Positions 46,106 to 58,600 of a stretch of 64,000 nt of DNA are shown one piece after another (position 1 is the stretch's first letter; each line of letters starts with the position of its first letter). Origin of the DNA: Tilletiopsis washingtonensis. Taxonomy: Eukaryota > Basidiomycota > Exobasidiomycetes > Entylomatales. Made by a program: the position numbers and the translations under genes. Below the pieces are notes generated by a model. That model did no database searches and was not told where the DNA came from. It saw nothing but the letters and a program-made list of their open reading frames with translations. The DNA is taken from positions 694,581 to 758,580 of the forward strand of contig NW_020311998.1 of assembly GCF_003144115.1 (NCBI RefSeq). Direction: 5' to 3'.

Positions 46106-47083
46106 TCAGACCAGGAAAGCACCGAGCACGACGGCGCCGAGACACATGGCCATGCCGGCCGACGTGCCCAGCCGTGCGGGAGCGGCGTCCGTGACGATCT
46201 AGAGAAGGGGTGGTGTAAGCGAGATGCTCACCGCTTGAATGCAGAGATGGAACCTCGACTCTAGCACGGCGTGGCGAGACGAACATTCCTCTCCGGGCAG
46301 GCGCAAGACAAGCCGTCGAACAAGGCATGCGCTGCTAGATGCAGCATGACGACGGCCTAACGGCATGCAAAGCTGCGCCGTGGAGATGCAGCTTGGAGCA
46401 GAGGTGACGTTGCACGTTCCGGCCGCGGCCACGCAGACCGAGACGACCACTGCATCGCCACTGCAAGCCGCCCAGCCGCTCGTGTCATCATCCAGCGAAC
46501 GTCTCGCTCTCCGTCTCGATGCGATAACGATGCGATAACCATCCGGCAGCACACCACCCGCCGCCATCCCGTTCCCGTCACGGGGCCCCGGTCTTGCAGA
46601 ACCGTCCACCTTCGTCCTCATCGCCACGTATGCTGCCGGGCTGCCGGGCCGCCGGGTCGTTCAGACTCACCTGCAGGCCCGACGGGTTCGGCGCAAGCGC
46701 AGCGCCCTGTGTTGTAGGCTGGCCCTTGGCGGCGAGGCTGCTGAGCAGGTTGCTGACGCCCGTGCCTGTGAGCGAGCTGACGGGCGCATTGTAGCTGAAC
46801 GTGTATGCGTCCGTGAGTGCGCTGGGGCCGACACTGCCGGCAACGACGGTGGGCGTGCGCGAGCCGGCCGACTCATACGTCGTCGTGGGCGTAAAGGTCT
46901 GCTCGGGCACGACGCGCGGCGTCGAGAAGGGCGTGCCGTTGAGCGGGTCGATCGACGACGTGGGCGTCACTTGTGCCTGTTGCGCGAGCGTCAGTCCGGC
47001 AAGGCGCGGGGGCGCGGTCTTCACTGCAAATGCACCGAGACGGCGGCGACGAGCGCCAGCACAAAGACCGAGCGAGCGAGCAT
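46106..47083 (-). CDS. Small secreted Ser/Thr-rich protein, GPI-type
   Basis: Proposed exons complement(46106..46198, 46671..46976, 47036..47083), 148 aa. It opens with a signal peptide (MLARSVFVLALVAAVSAQ). The middle is Ser/Thr/Pro-rich without cysteine (SSIDPLNGTPFSTPRVV, PTTTYESAGSRTPTVV, YTFSYNAPVSSLTGTG). The end is a hydrophobic tail (GMAMCLGAVVLGAFLV) typical of GPI attachment. Intron 1 has a weaker GTGCAT donor but a clear GGACTGACGC branch and CAACAG acceptor. The second intron as drawn is 472 nt; a further exon inside it cannot be excluded. No catalytic motif or family recognised; a cell-wall or effector-like protein is possible (inference). Confidence 0.55.
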
Positions 47084-48253
47084 GGCGTGTGCGGGAAACA
47101 GAGGCAAAAGGCGGAGCAGCGAAGAGGCAAGGGCGCGACGGCAGACGTGTGCGCGCGCGACGAGTGGCGAAGGCAGGCGCGAAGGAGTGTGGTGTGCGGC
47201 GCGGCGGGGAAGCGTGTGGATCGACGGCGAGCGAGCTGCGGCACAGAAGGCTTGCTGGAGAAGAGAGAGAGAGAGAGCGAGATGGAGGAGAGGATGAGGA
47301 GAGAAAGCGGAAGCGTCGCGGTGCCGCGTCAGGCGGCGGCAGCAGACGGCAGCAAGGCACGGCGGCGGGGCAGCAGAGCAGCGAGAGCGGAGACAGGCAC
47401 GCCGGCAGCATCCTGCAGCTCGGTCTCGCCCCCGCGACAGGCCGCTGAAATGCCGCATTACAACCCGCAGCGCGGCGGCAATACAAAGCGTCCTGTGGAG
47501 AGCTTACTTTTGTTGCCTGCATGGTGCCGATGCGGGGGAAGCGCGAGACGAGCGTGAGACGCACGCTGCAGCGGAGCGGGGGCGGAGAAGGAGCGTCGCA
47601 GCAGCACGGCAGCTCCTCTCCTCACCTCGCTCTCGGCACCGGCGCTGTCTCTGCCGCAGCGGAGCAGCCCGTCGGCGAAGCATCGCCCGAGGCAGGTGCA
47701 GCGCAGCGGAGGCAGGCACGGCCGCGTGACTCGCCGCCTGCCACGGTGCGGTGCCACCCCTCCGGGCCCAGCTGAGACGCAGGCTGCAGACGCTGCGCTA
47801 AAAGGGTGCGGAGTCGCAGCTCCAAGCGCTGCAGCGGCTCAGCAGCAAGGCGACGAGAGCGGAGCATGCGCGAGCCGGATCCGCGTCCAGCGAGCGAGCC
47901 GGCGGCGGCTCTCGCCGCTGCGGCGCCGGGTAGCGGTGCTGCCTTTGGAGCGGCGTGAGCCTGCCGTCTTCGAGGCAGCGACGAGAGGAGACAGGCTTCG
48001 GCAGGCTGTCGAGTGGGACACCTCCTCGCCGACAGACCTCCAAGGGCTCCGGAGCTTCTCAGGATCGGACCTGTGCAGTGGCAGCAGGGAATTTGGCCGC
48101 GACGGTACGCTTGGCCGCAAGCTCGACGCTCTCCAGCACCCATTGGTCGCCACAGCTGAGGGCATCTGGCTGATGGACAGCAGCGTGCTCGGACATGGAG
48201 CGCTTCGCAAGAACTTTCTATTGCACCGTCCATCCGTAGTCGCAGTACCAGAT
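47084..48253. promoter_or_regulatory. Intergenic region, about 1.2 kb
   Basis: Between two minus-strand genes. The part next to the small secreted protein gene is pyrimidine-rich on the minus strand, like a 5' leader. It should include that gene's promoter and the UVE1 3' UTR. No supported ORF. Confidence 0.35.
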
Positions 48254-50300
48254 CTACTCAGGCTCCTCAGCGAGCGCACCCGCCTCATCGAGGTCCTCGG
48301 CCGCCGTCGACGTGCGCGGGCGTCCGGCCTTGAGGTCAGCGCGGACAGCGTCTGCGCGCTTGCGCATGTCGAGCAGCACGTCTCTGCTGCTCAGCTCCGC
48401 CTGGCGCAAGCGAGCCAGGTCCTCCTCGTCCGGCGGGCCCGTGTACGGGCGTCCCGTGCGGGCAGCGACCTCCTTCGCCTTGGCGATGGTGCGAGCAATG
48501 AGCGAGCGCTCTTGCTCCTTGGCCGTCGGACCGGCCTTCTTGCGCGGCGACGTCGACGAGCCTCCGCTGCCGTCGAGCTTGGTGCGCCGGCCACTCGTGC
48601 GCGTCGTCGCGTCGTCGGCCTCGGGTCGCAACGAGGCGACGTCGGGTTCGAAGAGCTTGTAGATGCGGTACATATGCAGCACGCCCTGCTCCTTGTCTTT
48701 GCCTGCATCACAAGAAGCGTCAGCATCGCAGCAGAACGCTCGAAGTGAGGCCGCTCACACTCTAGCATCAAGTCGGCGTCGCTCGGCAGCTCGAGCGGCA
48801 GCTGTCCGCAGCGGTCCGAGTGTGCTCGCCTTGCGCGCAGAGTCATGGCACCGGCTCTTGGCTCCGAGAGATGGAACTTGGGGCGAATGCCGCGCTTGTG
48901 GAAGATGGCAAGAATGCGCGGCATGAGCTCCGTCGGCGTCAGGCTCGAAGGGCGCAGTGCGTCGTGGTGCCAGTCGAAGACGAGCGGGACGGAAAGCTTC
49001 TCGCAGAGCGGCAGCAGCTCCTCGGCCGAGTACGACAGCTCGTCGTTCTCCAGCACCAGACGGGCACGAGCTGACGCAGAGAGGCGCGTCGTGATGGTGT
49101 TCTCGATGCGCTCCAGCGTCGCTGCCTGGTCGCCATACGTGCCGCCGCCGTGTCTAAAAGGAATGGTCAGCACATGCACGATCTCGTCCCGGCATGCACA
49201 CTCACAGGATCATGATCGAGTCAGGGCCCATCTCCATCAGGTCGAGGGTCTTGCAGTGATGCTCAAACTCGCGCAAGCTAGCCTCCAGCACGGTGCTGCT
49301 CTTCGCGCCGAGCTGGCAGAACTGGCCCGGGTGCATCGTCAGGCGCACGCCCAGCCGCTTGGCCACATCGCCCGCGGCCTTGAGCTCGGCCTGCAGGAAG
49401 CTGATGTCCCAGCCGTACTGCAGGTGCGAGGCGAAGGGGAATATCTCCGACGACAGGCGCAGGAAGTGGATGTTGTTGGCTGCCGACCACTCGATCATGG
49501 GGATCTGCGGCGCGGTGTGAGCGGACGCCTTGACCACGCTCCCGCATTGCACGTACCAGATCAGCGACGTTCGCCCGTGCAAGGTCCCGCACATAGTCCA
49601 TGCCCTTCTCCTCGATCGTCTTTATCCGCACGTTGCGCGAGCAAAAGACCGGTGGCTTCTGGCCGCGCAGCACGGTGTTGAGGCACGCATAGCCCAGCCG
49701 TCCAGTGAAGGGGCCCCGTGGCTGCATGCCCTCCGTCTCGAAGCAGCGATGCTCGACTGGCGGCGGAATCCACGGCTCAACAGGCTCCTCTGGACTCTGC
49801 TCCTTCTTCGCCCGCGCCTTGCGAGCGCGCTTGGGCTTCGCTTCGCCATCCTCGAACGAGTCCTCGTCTGTCGGAGAGAGCTCCTTCTTGGCGCGCTTCT
49901 TGCGCGGTGCCGGCGCGGATGCCTCTTCGCCGTCTGCCACAACGGCAGCTGCCTTTCGCCCTCGCTTCCTCGGCGCAGTCTCGGCCGACACAGGTTCACG
50001 ATCGTCTTTCACTGCCGCTACAGCTGCAGGCTTGCGCCCGCGCCTCTTTGGTGCTGGCGCTGCATCGGCGCCCTGAGCAACAGCGCTGCTGCTGCCTTGT
50101 GCCGCATGGACTGACGCCGCAATGGCGTCCGAGGTGGCCTGCGCGACGGATTGGACGCTGTTGCTGCTGGTCGAAGCCGGCGCGATGCGCGTCGAGCTGC
50201 GGCGCGACACGGCGACAGGCATGGCGGCGAGGCGGGCGACGCGGGGCGAGCTGTGGACGAGAGTGAGGCGGGTGAGGCTGAGCGCCAGGCGGTGGGCCAT
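48254..50300 (-). CDS. UVE1: UV-damage endonuclease (UVDE/Uve1)
   Basis: Four exons, complement(48254..48702, 48759..49153, 49206..49504, 49557..50300), 628 aa. Uve1 nicks DNA 5' to UV photoproducts and starts an alternative excision repair pathway. The TIM-barrel domain is clear: GRLGYACLNTVLRG, SRNVRIKTIEEKG, MIEWSAANNIHFLRLSSEIF, VRLTMHPGQFCQLGA, ILHGGGTYGDQ, RLVLENDELSYSAEELLPLC, PLVFDWHHDALRP, PKFHLSEPR and DLMLECKDKEQGVLHMYRIY. The first 170 residues contain a mitochondrial-type leader (MAHRLALSLTRL) and Lys/Arg-rich nuclear-type blocks with repeated KRRGRKPA/KRGRKAA units. Dual nuclear and mitochondrial targeting is possible; an ATG at residue 27 could give a shorter form. All junctions restore conserved residues. 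Confidence 0.93.
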
Positions 50301-51215
50301 ATGGGTGTTGGTGTACGGAGCACAGCTGCGTCTCTGACCCGCGAGAAGAACACAACGGCGGCCAGGGTGCGCTTCGGCGGCTGCCAAAAGCGAAGAGGAG
50401 CGCTTGGTCAGGCGATGTGGAGGCGTGTCTCGCGCGCGCGCGTTGCGCTGGCAGCGGCCGCTGCGACGTCACCGCCGCTGCACCGCTGCGCTGACCTGCC
50501 TGCTGGCGACCTTTCCTGCCCTCGACGCTGCAGTCGAGTCCGCTCAAGCTCAAGGTGTTGGACGATCATTGCACGAAGCAGCAGCCAGAGGGACACGCGT
50601 CGGCCTGCGCTTCTCGGGCTCGTCTGGCCTGTAAGGGCTGGCCTGCCTGGCTGACTGAAGCAACGGCGTTGCGTCGCCGTAGGGCGGACAATGGCGCCTA
50701 GGCGATGCCACTGGGTAAAAATGGAGGGCTGAGCAGCTCGTGAGGCGCTTTGTCTTCCCAGCCGTCAGAGCGAAGGTTACGGTTGAGTCTGCGGCGAGCA
50801 GGGAAGCAGAGGTGTCGCTGAAGCATGGGCGAGGTCCTCCGTCCGGAGGCGCGTGAGAGCTCGACGACACCGCCCAGCTCGTCGCCCCCGAGGCCTCTTT
50901 TTCCGCTCGCCTTTCGGGACTATCAGAGAGCCCTATTGCTGCCAGATTTTGGCACCATCTGGCGACATGCTTCAGACGAGACAGCCAGAGGAGATGCTGC
51001 TCGCTGCCGGTGCGGCTGGGCGAGGCACGTGCCGCATGCGCGTCGCAGCGGGGCGCCGCTGTGTTGCCGGTGCGCCGTGCATGAGGCTTCGCGACCGGAG
51101 CGGGCGCCAGCGAGCCGGGCGGCGCGGGGTGCGCTGGCCTCACACCGGCACTCTTCCTCCCGCCCATCACCTCCTCCTCCCTCCTTCCTCTGGCCGCAGC
51201 AGCGTGTGCCGTGCC
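50301..51215. promoter_or_regulatory. Divergent intergenic region UVE1/ALG6
   Basis: About 915 bp between divergent starts. CT-rich leader sequence precedes the ALG6 start. The frame is open upstream of 51216 with further ATGs (for example 50967), so the 5' end of ALG6 is uncertain. Confidence 0.35.
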
Positions 51216-54200
51216 ATGTCGCGCAGCCGCCAGTTCCCCGACTCGGACGTGGGCGACCCCTTCCTCGCGCGCACCAACCCGCGGCCGCACTCGCCCACGC
51301 ACACGCGCCGCCAGCGCTCCCTCGGCTCGCCGGGCGAGGCCGCCGCCGGCCTGGGGCCGCACTCGGGCGACGCCGACGACGACCGCCTGGCGCCGCTCGT
51401 GGGCTCGCGCACGGCACGCCGCCGCCTCGACTCGCTCTCCTCCGTCGGCAGCTCGCTGGCGCCCGGCCAGCTGCCGGCCCTCGCCGCTACCGCCGGCGCA
51501 CGCCCGTCCTCACGGCGCCGCACGCGCGAGCGCGACGCCGAGCCCTCCTCCTCCGCCGCGCCCGGCGCCAGCTCCGCAGGGCTCGAGGGCTGGCTGCGCT
51601 CGCAGTCCATCGCCGTGCCGGCCGAGTACGTCGCCTCGGCAGCGCCAAACGGCCGCATCTCGCGCCGCGGGCCCGGCTCCGACGCCGGCTCAGACGTGCG
51701 CAGCGTCGGCGCCTGGTCTGCCGGGCCGCGCTCGGGCGCCGGCGGCAGCAGTGCGCGGCGCAGGAATGGCAGCGGCCGCACCGGTCTGCCGGAGTGGCCC
51801 GATGCGGAGGACATGCCGACGCTGAGCCATGGCGACGAGGAGCGGACGCCGCGGGTGGAGCGTCGCCAGAAGGGCGCCAGCGTCGGCGGCATCACACGCC
51901 GCGAGGGCCTGCCCAAGGCCAGCATGCTGACGCCCAGCACGAGCGCTGCGGGCTCCGCCTTCCAGCCCTCGCCCAGCCGCGGGCGAGAGGAGCTGACGCC
52001 GTCCAAGGCGCGCACGACGTTCGCGCCGCTGCCCGTGCTGCCAGGCATTTCAAGCCGCATGCTGCCCGGTGCAGCAGCCCTCGGCACTAGCTCGCAGCGG
52101 CGACGCGAGAGGACGGACTCGCCGCTACGCCGATGGGTCCGCTTTATGCTGCGCGAGGCCGACGGACAAGGCGACTGGGTCATGAGCGTCGTCATTGCAC
52201 TGGCGGCGGTCTGGGTGCGCGCCGCAGTGGGGCTTGGCGGCTGGAGTGGTGAGTCGCTCGCAGTCGTGCCGAGCCCTTCAGAGGCTCACTCATGCCGGGA
52301 AAGGACGCGGCAAGCCACCATTACACGGCGACCTTGAGGCACAGCGGCATTGGATGGAGCTTACGCTGCATCTGCCGCTGTCGCGCTGGTACGAGTACGA
52401 CCTGCTTTACTGGGGCCTCGACTACCCGCCGCTCACGGCATACGTGAGCTGGACATGTGGCGCTATGTGAGTCCTGTCCTTTGGCGGTCGCGCGCGACGA
52501 GGCCGACTGACGCGTCTGTGCGCTCCAGTGGCTCGCTCGTTCCCGGCCTCGCTCCCCATCTAGCTCTCGACTCTTCCCGCGGCAGCGAGGATCCGCTCTT
52601 GATTCTCTTCCTGCGCTCCAGCGTGCTGGCCCTCGACGTGCTGCTCTACATGCCGCCCGTCCTCTTCTTCCTCTCGCGTCGCCTGCACGGCCGCGGTCGG
52701 CGAACGCGCACCATCGCCATCCTCAGCGTGCTGCTGCAGCCCAGCCTCGTGCTCATCGACCACGGGCACTTCCAGTACAACAGCATCATGCTGGGTCTGT
52801 GCGCCGGCTGCTTCGCGCTGCTCTACAGCTCTCTGCCCAATGCAGATGCTGGCGTCGCATCGACTGGCCCTGCGGCGGCTGGCGCCCAGGGCGACAAGCG
52901 CAAGGAGCTCAAGACAGACCTCAGCCGGCAGGTCTCCTACCAGTACATTGCCGCTGCGGTGCTCTTCAGCCTGGCGCTCTGTTTCAAGCAGATGGCGCTG
53001 TACTTTGCGCCTGCCGTCTTTGCTGTCATGCTGGGACGCTGCTGGGGCCTGGCGGGCGTTGGCTTTGAGCGCGGGTGAGTGTACCAGCAGTATGCATATT
53101 GATGTGGGGCTGACGCCGCCTCTCAGCTTCATCTGCTTCGCCAGCATCGGCGCTGTGACGGCGCTGACGTTCCTCGTGATGTTTGCGCCGTGGCTGACGT
53201 CGCTGGCGTCGATCGGGCAAGTGATTCACCGCATCTTTCCGCTCGCGCGCGGCATCTTCGAGGACAAGGTGGCCAACCTCTGGTGCCTGCTCTCTGTGCT
53301 GCCTCTGCCTGCGCGCTACAAGCTCAAGAACGCAATGACTTCTGCAGCACTGGCACGCCTCAGTCTCGGCACCACACTCGCGACGATTCTGGCCCCGTGC
53401 GTGCACCTCTTTGCGGCAGCTGCGCAGACTGTGCAGATGGAGATGTTCCTCGACGAAGACAAGGTCAACGCCACGCCGAGCGCAGCGCAGGAGCGACTTG
53501 CGCGCCTCGCGCCGTCTGAAGGCTCAGTGCTGTCTGGCGGCGCGCGCAGCAATGCCGACCGCCGGCGACAGGCGCGGTCCTTCGCCGCCGCTTCCGAGAC
53601 GGGCGGCTCCGAGCTCGGATCGCTCTTCGCTGGCCGCAGTGCGCTCAACGGCGCAGCGCCAAGCGTCAGCGGCAGCATCATGGGCCTCTCTGCGCTGGGC
53701 TCCGAGGCCGAGCGGCCGCTCATCGCCAGCAAGACGCCCTCGCCGGCGGCACAGGTGCTGCCGTATGCGCTGCTGAGCGTGTCGCTCTCCTTCTTCCTCT
53801 TTGGCTTTCAGACGCATGAGAAGAGCGTGCTGCTGCCGCTGCTGCCCCTCACGCTGCTCCTGACGGTCAAGGGCGACGAGTGGGGCGGAGGCGCGGGCGC
53901 CACGGACTGGGAGTGGGCGGTGCTCGGCAACAATGTCGGCGTGTTCAGGTGAGGGCGTTGAGCGATGCGCAGGAGAGCAGCTGGCTGACGCACGATCTTT
54001 CAGCATGTGGCCGCTGCTTCAGAAGGACGGCCAGAGCCTGCAGTACCTCGTGCTGGTCCTCTTCTGGAACTGGGCCATTGGTTCGGCGCCCTTCTCGGCG
54101 CTCCGCTCGCACCGCCAGACGTTCATCGGCTGGGCATCTGCAGTGAGTGCCGCCGACGCAGTGCTGCGATCTTGCACTGACTCGCGCACAGGCCATCCAC

Positions 54201-54485
54201 GCCGGCATCCTCTTCCTGCACGCCCTGGAGATTCTCCTTCCGCTGCTGCTCCCCGGCCTGGAGCAGCGCGTGACCTCGCGATACCCCGACATCTACGCCG
54301 TGCTCAACGTGCTGCTCTCTGCGCCGGCCCTGGGCCTGCTGTGGGCGTGGGCCCTCAAGCGCCAGCTTGAAGTGGGCCTGGCCTGCGGCATCGAGCCGCT
54401 GGGCCTGCTGGGCGGCGCGCAGAAGAAGCAACGAAAGACGCCCGCTGCAGCGAAGCGCTCAGAGGCAGCCAAAGCCTCGCACTGA
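51216..54485 (+). CDS. ALG6: Dolichyl-P-Glc:Man9GlcNAc2-PP-dolichol alpha-1,3-glucosyltransferase
   Basis: Six exons, 51216-52248, 52304-52466, 52529-53074, 53127-53948, 54004-54142, 54192-54485; 998 aa. ALG6 adds the first glucose to the lipid-linked oligosaccharide in the ER lumen. Hallmarks: [104 protein letters not shown] and [15 protein letters not shown], with about ten membrane spans. Odd points: a 340-residue Ser/Arg-rich N-terminal extension before the first span, and a 100-residue Ser/Ala insertion before the HEKS motif; the family is normally about 500-600 aa. The first acceptor (GGGAAAG) lacks a pyrimidine tract but is the only one that keeps phase with an intron of normal length. 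Assignment to ALG6 rather than ALG8 rests on the RHWMELT and HEKSVL motifs. Confidence 0.9.
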
Positions 54486-54567
54486 TGCTCATCTCAATGC
54501 AAACACATCAGAGCATGCCATTTGCGTGAGAGCTGTCGATGCGTGACCCGTGTGTGAAGCCGGCACC

Positions 54568-55174
54568 CTACGAGCCGCGTGCCATGACCTGCACGCCCTC
54601 GGGCCAGTTAAGCGCCTTGCGCACGAAGCCGGGCGCACGGCTCTCGAAGAGCACGGCGTTGGCGCCGGGGGCGTACGCATCGGGGTCCTCGAGCGCCGCA
54701 ACCTTGAGGTAGCCGATGGCGCCCTCGCCCTGCTTCTCCGGAATCTGACGAGGCAGGCGCACGTCAGCAGGCGCATCGCACATGCGCAGGCCGCACCCGA
54801 CGCACCGAGAAGAGCGCCGAGCCGCACGTGCCACAGAAGTGGCGCACGATGGTGTTGCCGCTGTCCGTGTCGCTGTCGTTGTAGCTGCTCATCTCGGCAA
54901 TCGAGCCCTTGCTGAACTTGACGTCGTCGAGCGTGACGACGGCGTTGAAAGAGCCGATGGAGCCGCCGCTGCGCGTGCAGCTCTGAGCATGAAGTCAGCG
55001 GCAGGTCAGAAGCATGGATACGCAGCGTAAACTCGCCTTGCAATGGCAGACGGCGACCATCTGGGGCTATGGACGTGGCAAGTCGGGTGAGCCAAGTGCG
55101 GGCCAGCGCTGTGGAGGAGCACGCACCTTGGGCGCCTCGAACTGGAACTTGGAGCAGTTGCAACGGGCAGACAT
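54568..55174 (-). CDS. GFA/CENP-V-type zinc protein
   Basis: Three exons, complement(54568..54744, 54806..54982, 55127..55174), 133 aa. Mss4-like fold of the glutathione-dependent formaldehyde-activating (GFA) family, about the normal length. Zinc ligands visible: CNC near the N-terminus (MSARCNCSKFQFEAPK), then CTRSGGS, and HFCGTCGSALFS. All introns are phase 0. Most fungal members have no proven substrate; I claim only the fold. Its 3' end faces ALG6 82 bp away, so the UTRs probably overlap, and its start diverges from tubulin cofactor D. Confidence 0.82.
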
Positions 55175-55690
55175 GGTGGACGATGAGTGTGCGAGGGTTG
55201 GGTCTAGTGTGGTGGTGAGAGGGGAGCGAGGTGGAGGGTGCTGCAGCCCCGCTTCCTTCGGCGTCTGCCTTGTGGGCTTGTGGCACACGACAGCACGAGC
55301 CGGGTCGCTGCGTTAGCGGGAGAGCGGGCAAACCGCCTCCACACGCTGCGTGCATGGACCGGCTGAGCGTCAGCCGCCGCCAGCCGTGCCAGCCGGCTCC
55401 CATGCCCTGCCCAGCCCGGCTGCCGCTGTCGCCGCCGGTGACACTTGTCCAGGACCCCTGACATGCCGCAATGCGAGCTTCAGAGGGCGAACTGTGGGAC
55501 GGCGGGCTGAGAAGAAGAGGACTCGGTGCACGGGCCATGATCGGCGGCACCGCCCAGAGGAACAGGAGGCGCGCCGCGCCACGTGACGCGCTTTGAGGGG
55601 CCGCAGGAAGCGCTGCTCGAGGCATGGCCAGCTCGACATCTTGACACAGCTCTACAACATCAAGCTGACGCACTACGCTCATCGACAAAC

Positions 55691-58600
55691 ATGGCACAGG
55701 CCGAGGAGCACGAGGCTGGTGCCCTCGAGGACGTCGAGCTTGAGCAGCGCGACCTCGTGCGCTTCGAGCGTGCAGACGAGTTTCGCGAGCTGCTGGCGCT
55801 CTTCCTTGCGCAGCCGACGGAGCCGCGCCTGGCACAGCTGAGCGTCATGGTGAGCGGCGAGCAAGTCATTAGAGAGGCTGGGAAACGCTCATGCATGTGT
55901 CCGTCAGCTCGAAGAATACCAAGAGCAGCCGTACCTGCTTGACCCGTACCTCGATGCCATCGTCGCGCCCACCGTCTCGCGCCTGCAGCAGTCTGTGCGT
56001 GCGGCAGCCGGCCTGCCGGGCTCGTCCTCGAGCGCAGGCGTGAGCGAGAGCCTGCAGCGCATCGCTCGGCTGCTGTACGTCTTCACCAAGGTCCGCGGCT
56101 ACAAGACGATTAGTGAGCTTGCCCGTCCTCTCCGCCGCAGTCTGTCCCGCTGACTTCGCGTGCCAGTCCACTTCTTCCCGCACTCGGTGGAAGATCTGCA
56201 CCCAGCGCTGCTTGCACTCGATAGCACTGCCGGTGATTCGACAGCCACCGACGCTTTGACGGTCTCCTCGACCTGGGAGCTGCGCTACGTTCTGCTCCTC
56301 TGGCTGTCGCTCGTGTGCATGATCCCGTTCGACCTGAGCAAGTTCGACCGCCAGGAGATGCCCGTTGCCGACCAAATCGAGGCTGTCGGCAGGCGTTTCC
56401 TGGGCGCGTCGGGAAAGGAGCGGGATGCGGCGGCAGTCATGCTCGGCAAGCTCTTCCAGAGGTGAGGCCCTGTCGACTAGCAGCGGCGACTCAGCGCTGA
56501 GACCTTTGCCTGCAGACGCGACGCTGTGCAGCAGCGCCTCGAGCGCTTCCTTCAGTGGACGCACGAGCAGCTCATGCCACCGGCGCAGCCCTCGATCTTC
56601 CTCACCACCGGCGTGTTCCAGGCGCTGTGCGAGATCGTCAAGGTCTCTGATGCGGTGGCCATTGCGCCGCATCTGCCCGCCATCAACGCCATTCTGGACA
56701 TCTACAGTCCGCCGCTCGGCGCTGATGAGGCTACGCTAGACGCGGATGCCACGCGGGCAGCCGTGCTAAAGAACAGTCTTGTGTCGAAGTACCGCACCAA
56801 GCTCACGGGCCGCCTCGGCCTGAAGATGCTGCGGCCGCGCAAACGGACTCGCTTCGTTCGCGGTGAGTCAGAACGCATCAACTTGGCACTCGCACGCTCT
56901 GACTGGTTACATAGCCAAGGTGCTCGGCGATCCCATGCGTCATGCTGCCACTGGCGCCTCGCATGCAAGCGGCGAAGGCGGCGAAGATGAGGACGATGAG
57001 GAGGACGTGCCGGAGGAGGTCGATGGCGTGATCGCCCGTCTGATGATGTCGCTGCAAGACAAGGTGAGAAGCACCGCCGTCTAGTGTCGAAGAGAGATCT
57101 GAACCTTGCACCGCAGGACACCGTTGTGCGCTACTCTGCGGCCAAAGCTCTGTCCCGCCTCTGCGAGCGTCTGCCTGGATCTTTCATCGACCAGGTGGCT
57201 GATGCCATTGCGTCGCTGTTCGCCATCAACGTGGCAGACATCATGGGTGACCGGAGCGACCTCAGCTCGGTCAGCGAGCACACGTGGCAAGGCGCGTGTC
57301 TTGCGCTTGCAGAGCTCGGCCGGCGCGGTCTGCTCAAGGGCGAGGAGTTGGGCGAGAAGCTCGAGTGGGTGCAGAAGGTGAGCCATGATCTGTGATGCTT
57401 TAAGTTCACACTGACATCCGATACGACCAGGCTCTTCTCTTCGACATACGTCGAGGCGCACACTCGGTCGGTGCTGGCGTGCGGGACGCTGCCTGCTATG
57501 TGCTCTGGGCCCTCGCGCGAGCGCATGACGCAGACGCCATGAGGCCGCATGCTCTCGCCTTGGCTCAGCGACTCGTCAATGTGTCCTGCCTCGACCGAGA
57601 CGTCTCCATTCGACGCGCTGCGAGTGCCGCATACCAGGAGTGCGCTGGCCGCCTCGTGAGTGCCAGCCTCACCATCACTCAAAACCGCTTGCTCACCCTG
57701 GCTCGCCCAGAACCTCTTTCCGCACGGCATCGATGTCATTCGCAAGACTGATTTCTTCGCAGTCAGCATGCGCCGCTCCTCGTTCCTTGAGTGCGCGCCG
57801 CAGGTTGCCGTGTGAGTCTCTCAGGGCCTGCCGGTGGCCTGCGTGCCTCATACTCCTCTCGACAGGCATGCGGAGTATCGCCAGAGCCTGCTCGACCACC
57901 TGCTCAGCGTCACTGCCACGCACTGGGACTCTGCTATGCAAGAGCTTGGCGCTAGGACGGTTGCGAGCATCGCCGCTCTGCAGTTCGAAGAGCTCGCGCC
58001 GCAGATTGCCAAAGTCATGGTGCGGCGCTGTCTGCTGGCTAGCCCGGCGCATCCGAAGCTGACACTCGACGGCAGTCGGAGAAGTGCAAAGCTCGCGACA
58101 CGCCGACTCTGCATGGCGCGCTGCTTGTCCTGGAGGAGCTTGCTCGCCTCTGTGCGCGTACTGAGGGTCAGACAGCGAAGAGGGTTCAGCTAAAGGTCCG
58201 TCTTGCCGCAGAACCCTCGCATGTCGGCTTGCTGAACGAGCGCCCTGCAGATCTTCTCTGCGCTAGACCGCGTCCCTCGCAGCACCTTGCGCATGATGGG
58301 CGGCGCGATGGTGCTTCGTGCGGCCTGTGGCGTCATCGAAGCCAGCGCGAGCTCGGAAGCGCTCTCCTCGAGCGGCGAGCCGGCTTGGGAGGCGATCGTG
58401 CAGGCGGCCATGAGCCGCTCCGAAGAGAACGTGCAAGTCGCGGCAGCCAAGGCGCTGCGCGGGGTCAGTGGACTACAAGACTGCACTGCACGCATCGAAA
58501 GATGAGTGAACAGAATGCAGGCCTCGCCTCTTTGCTTGCTGATCCCGCACTCGCGAGCACTGTCATCTCCAAGTGGCGGTCTCTGCTCCCAGCCGAGCAG

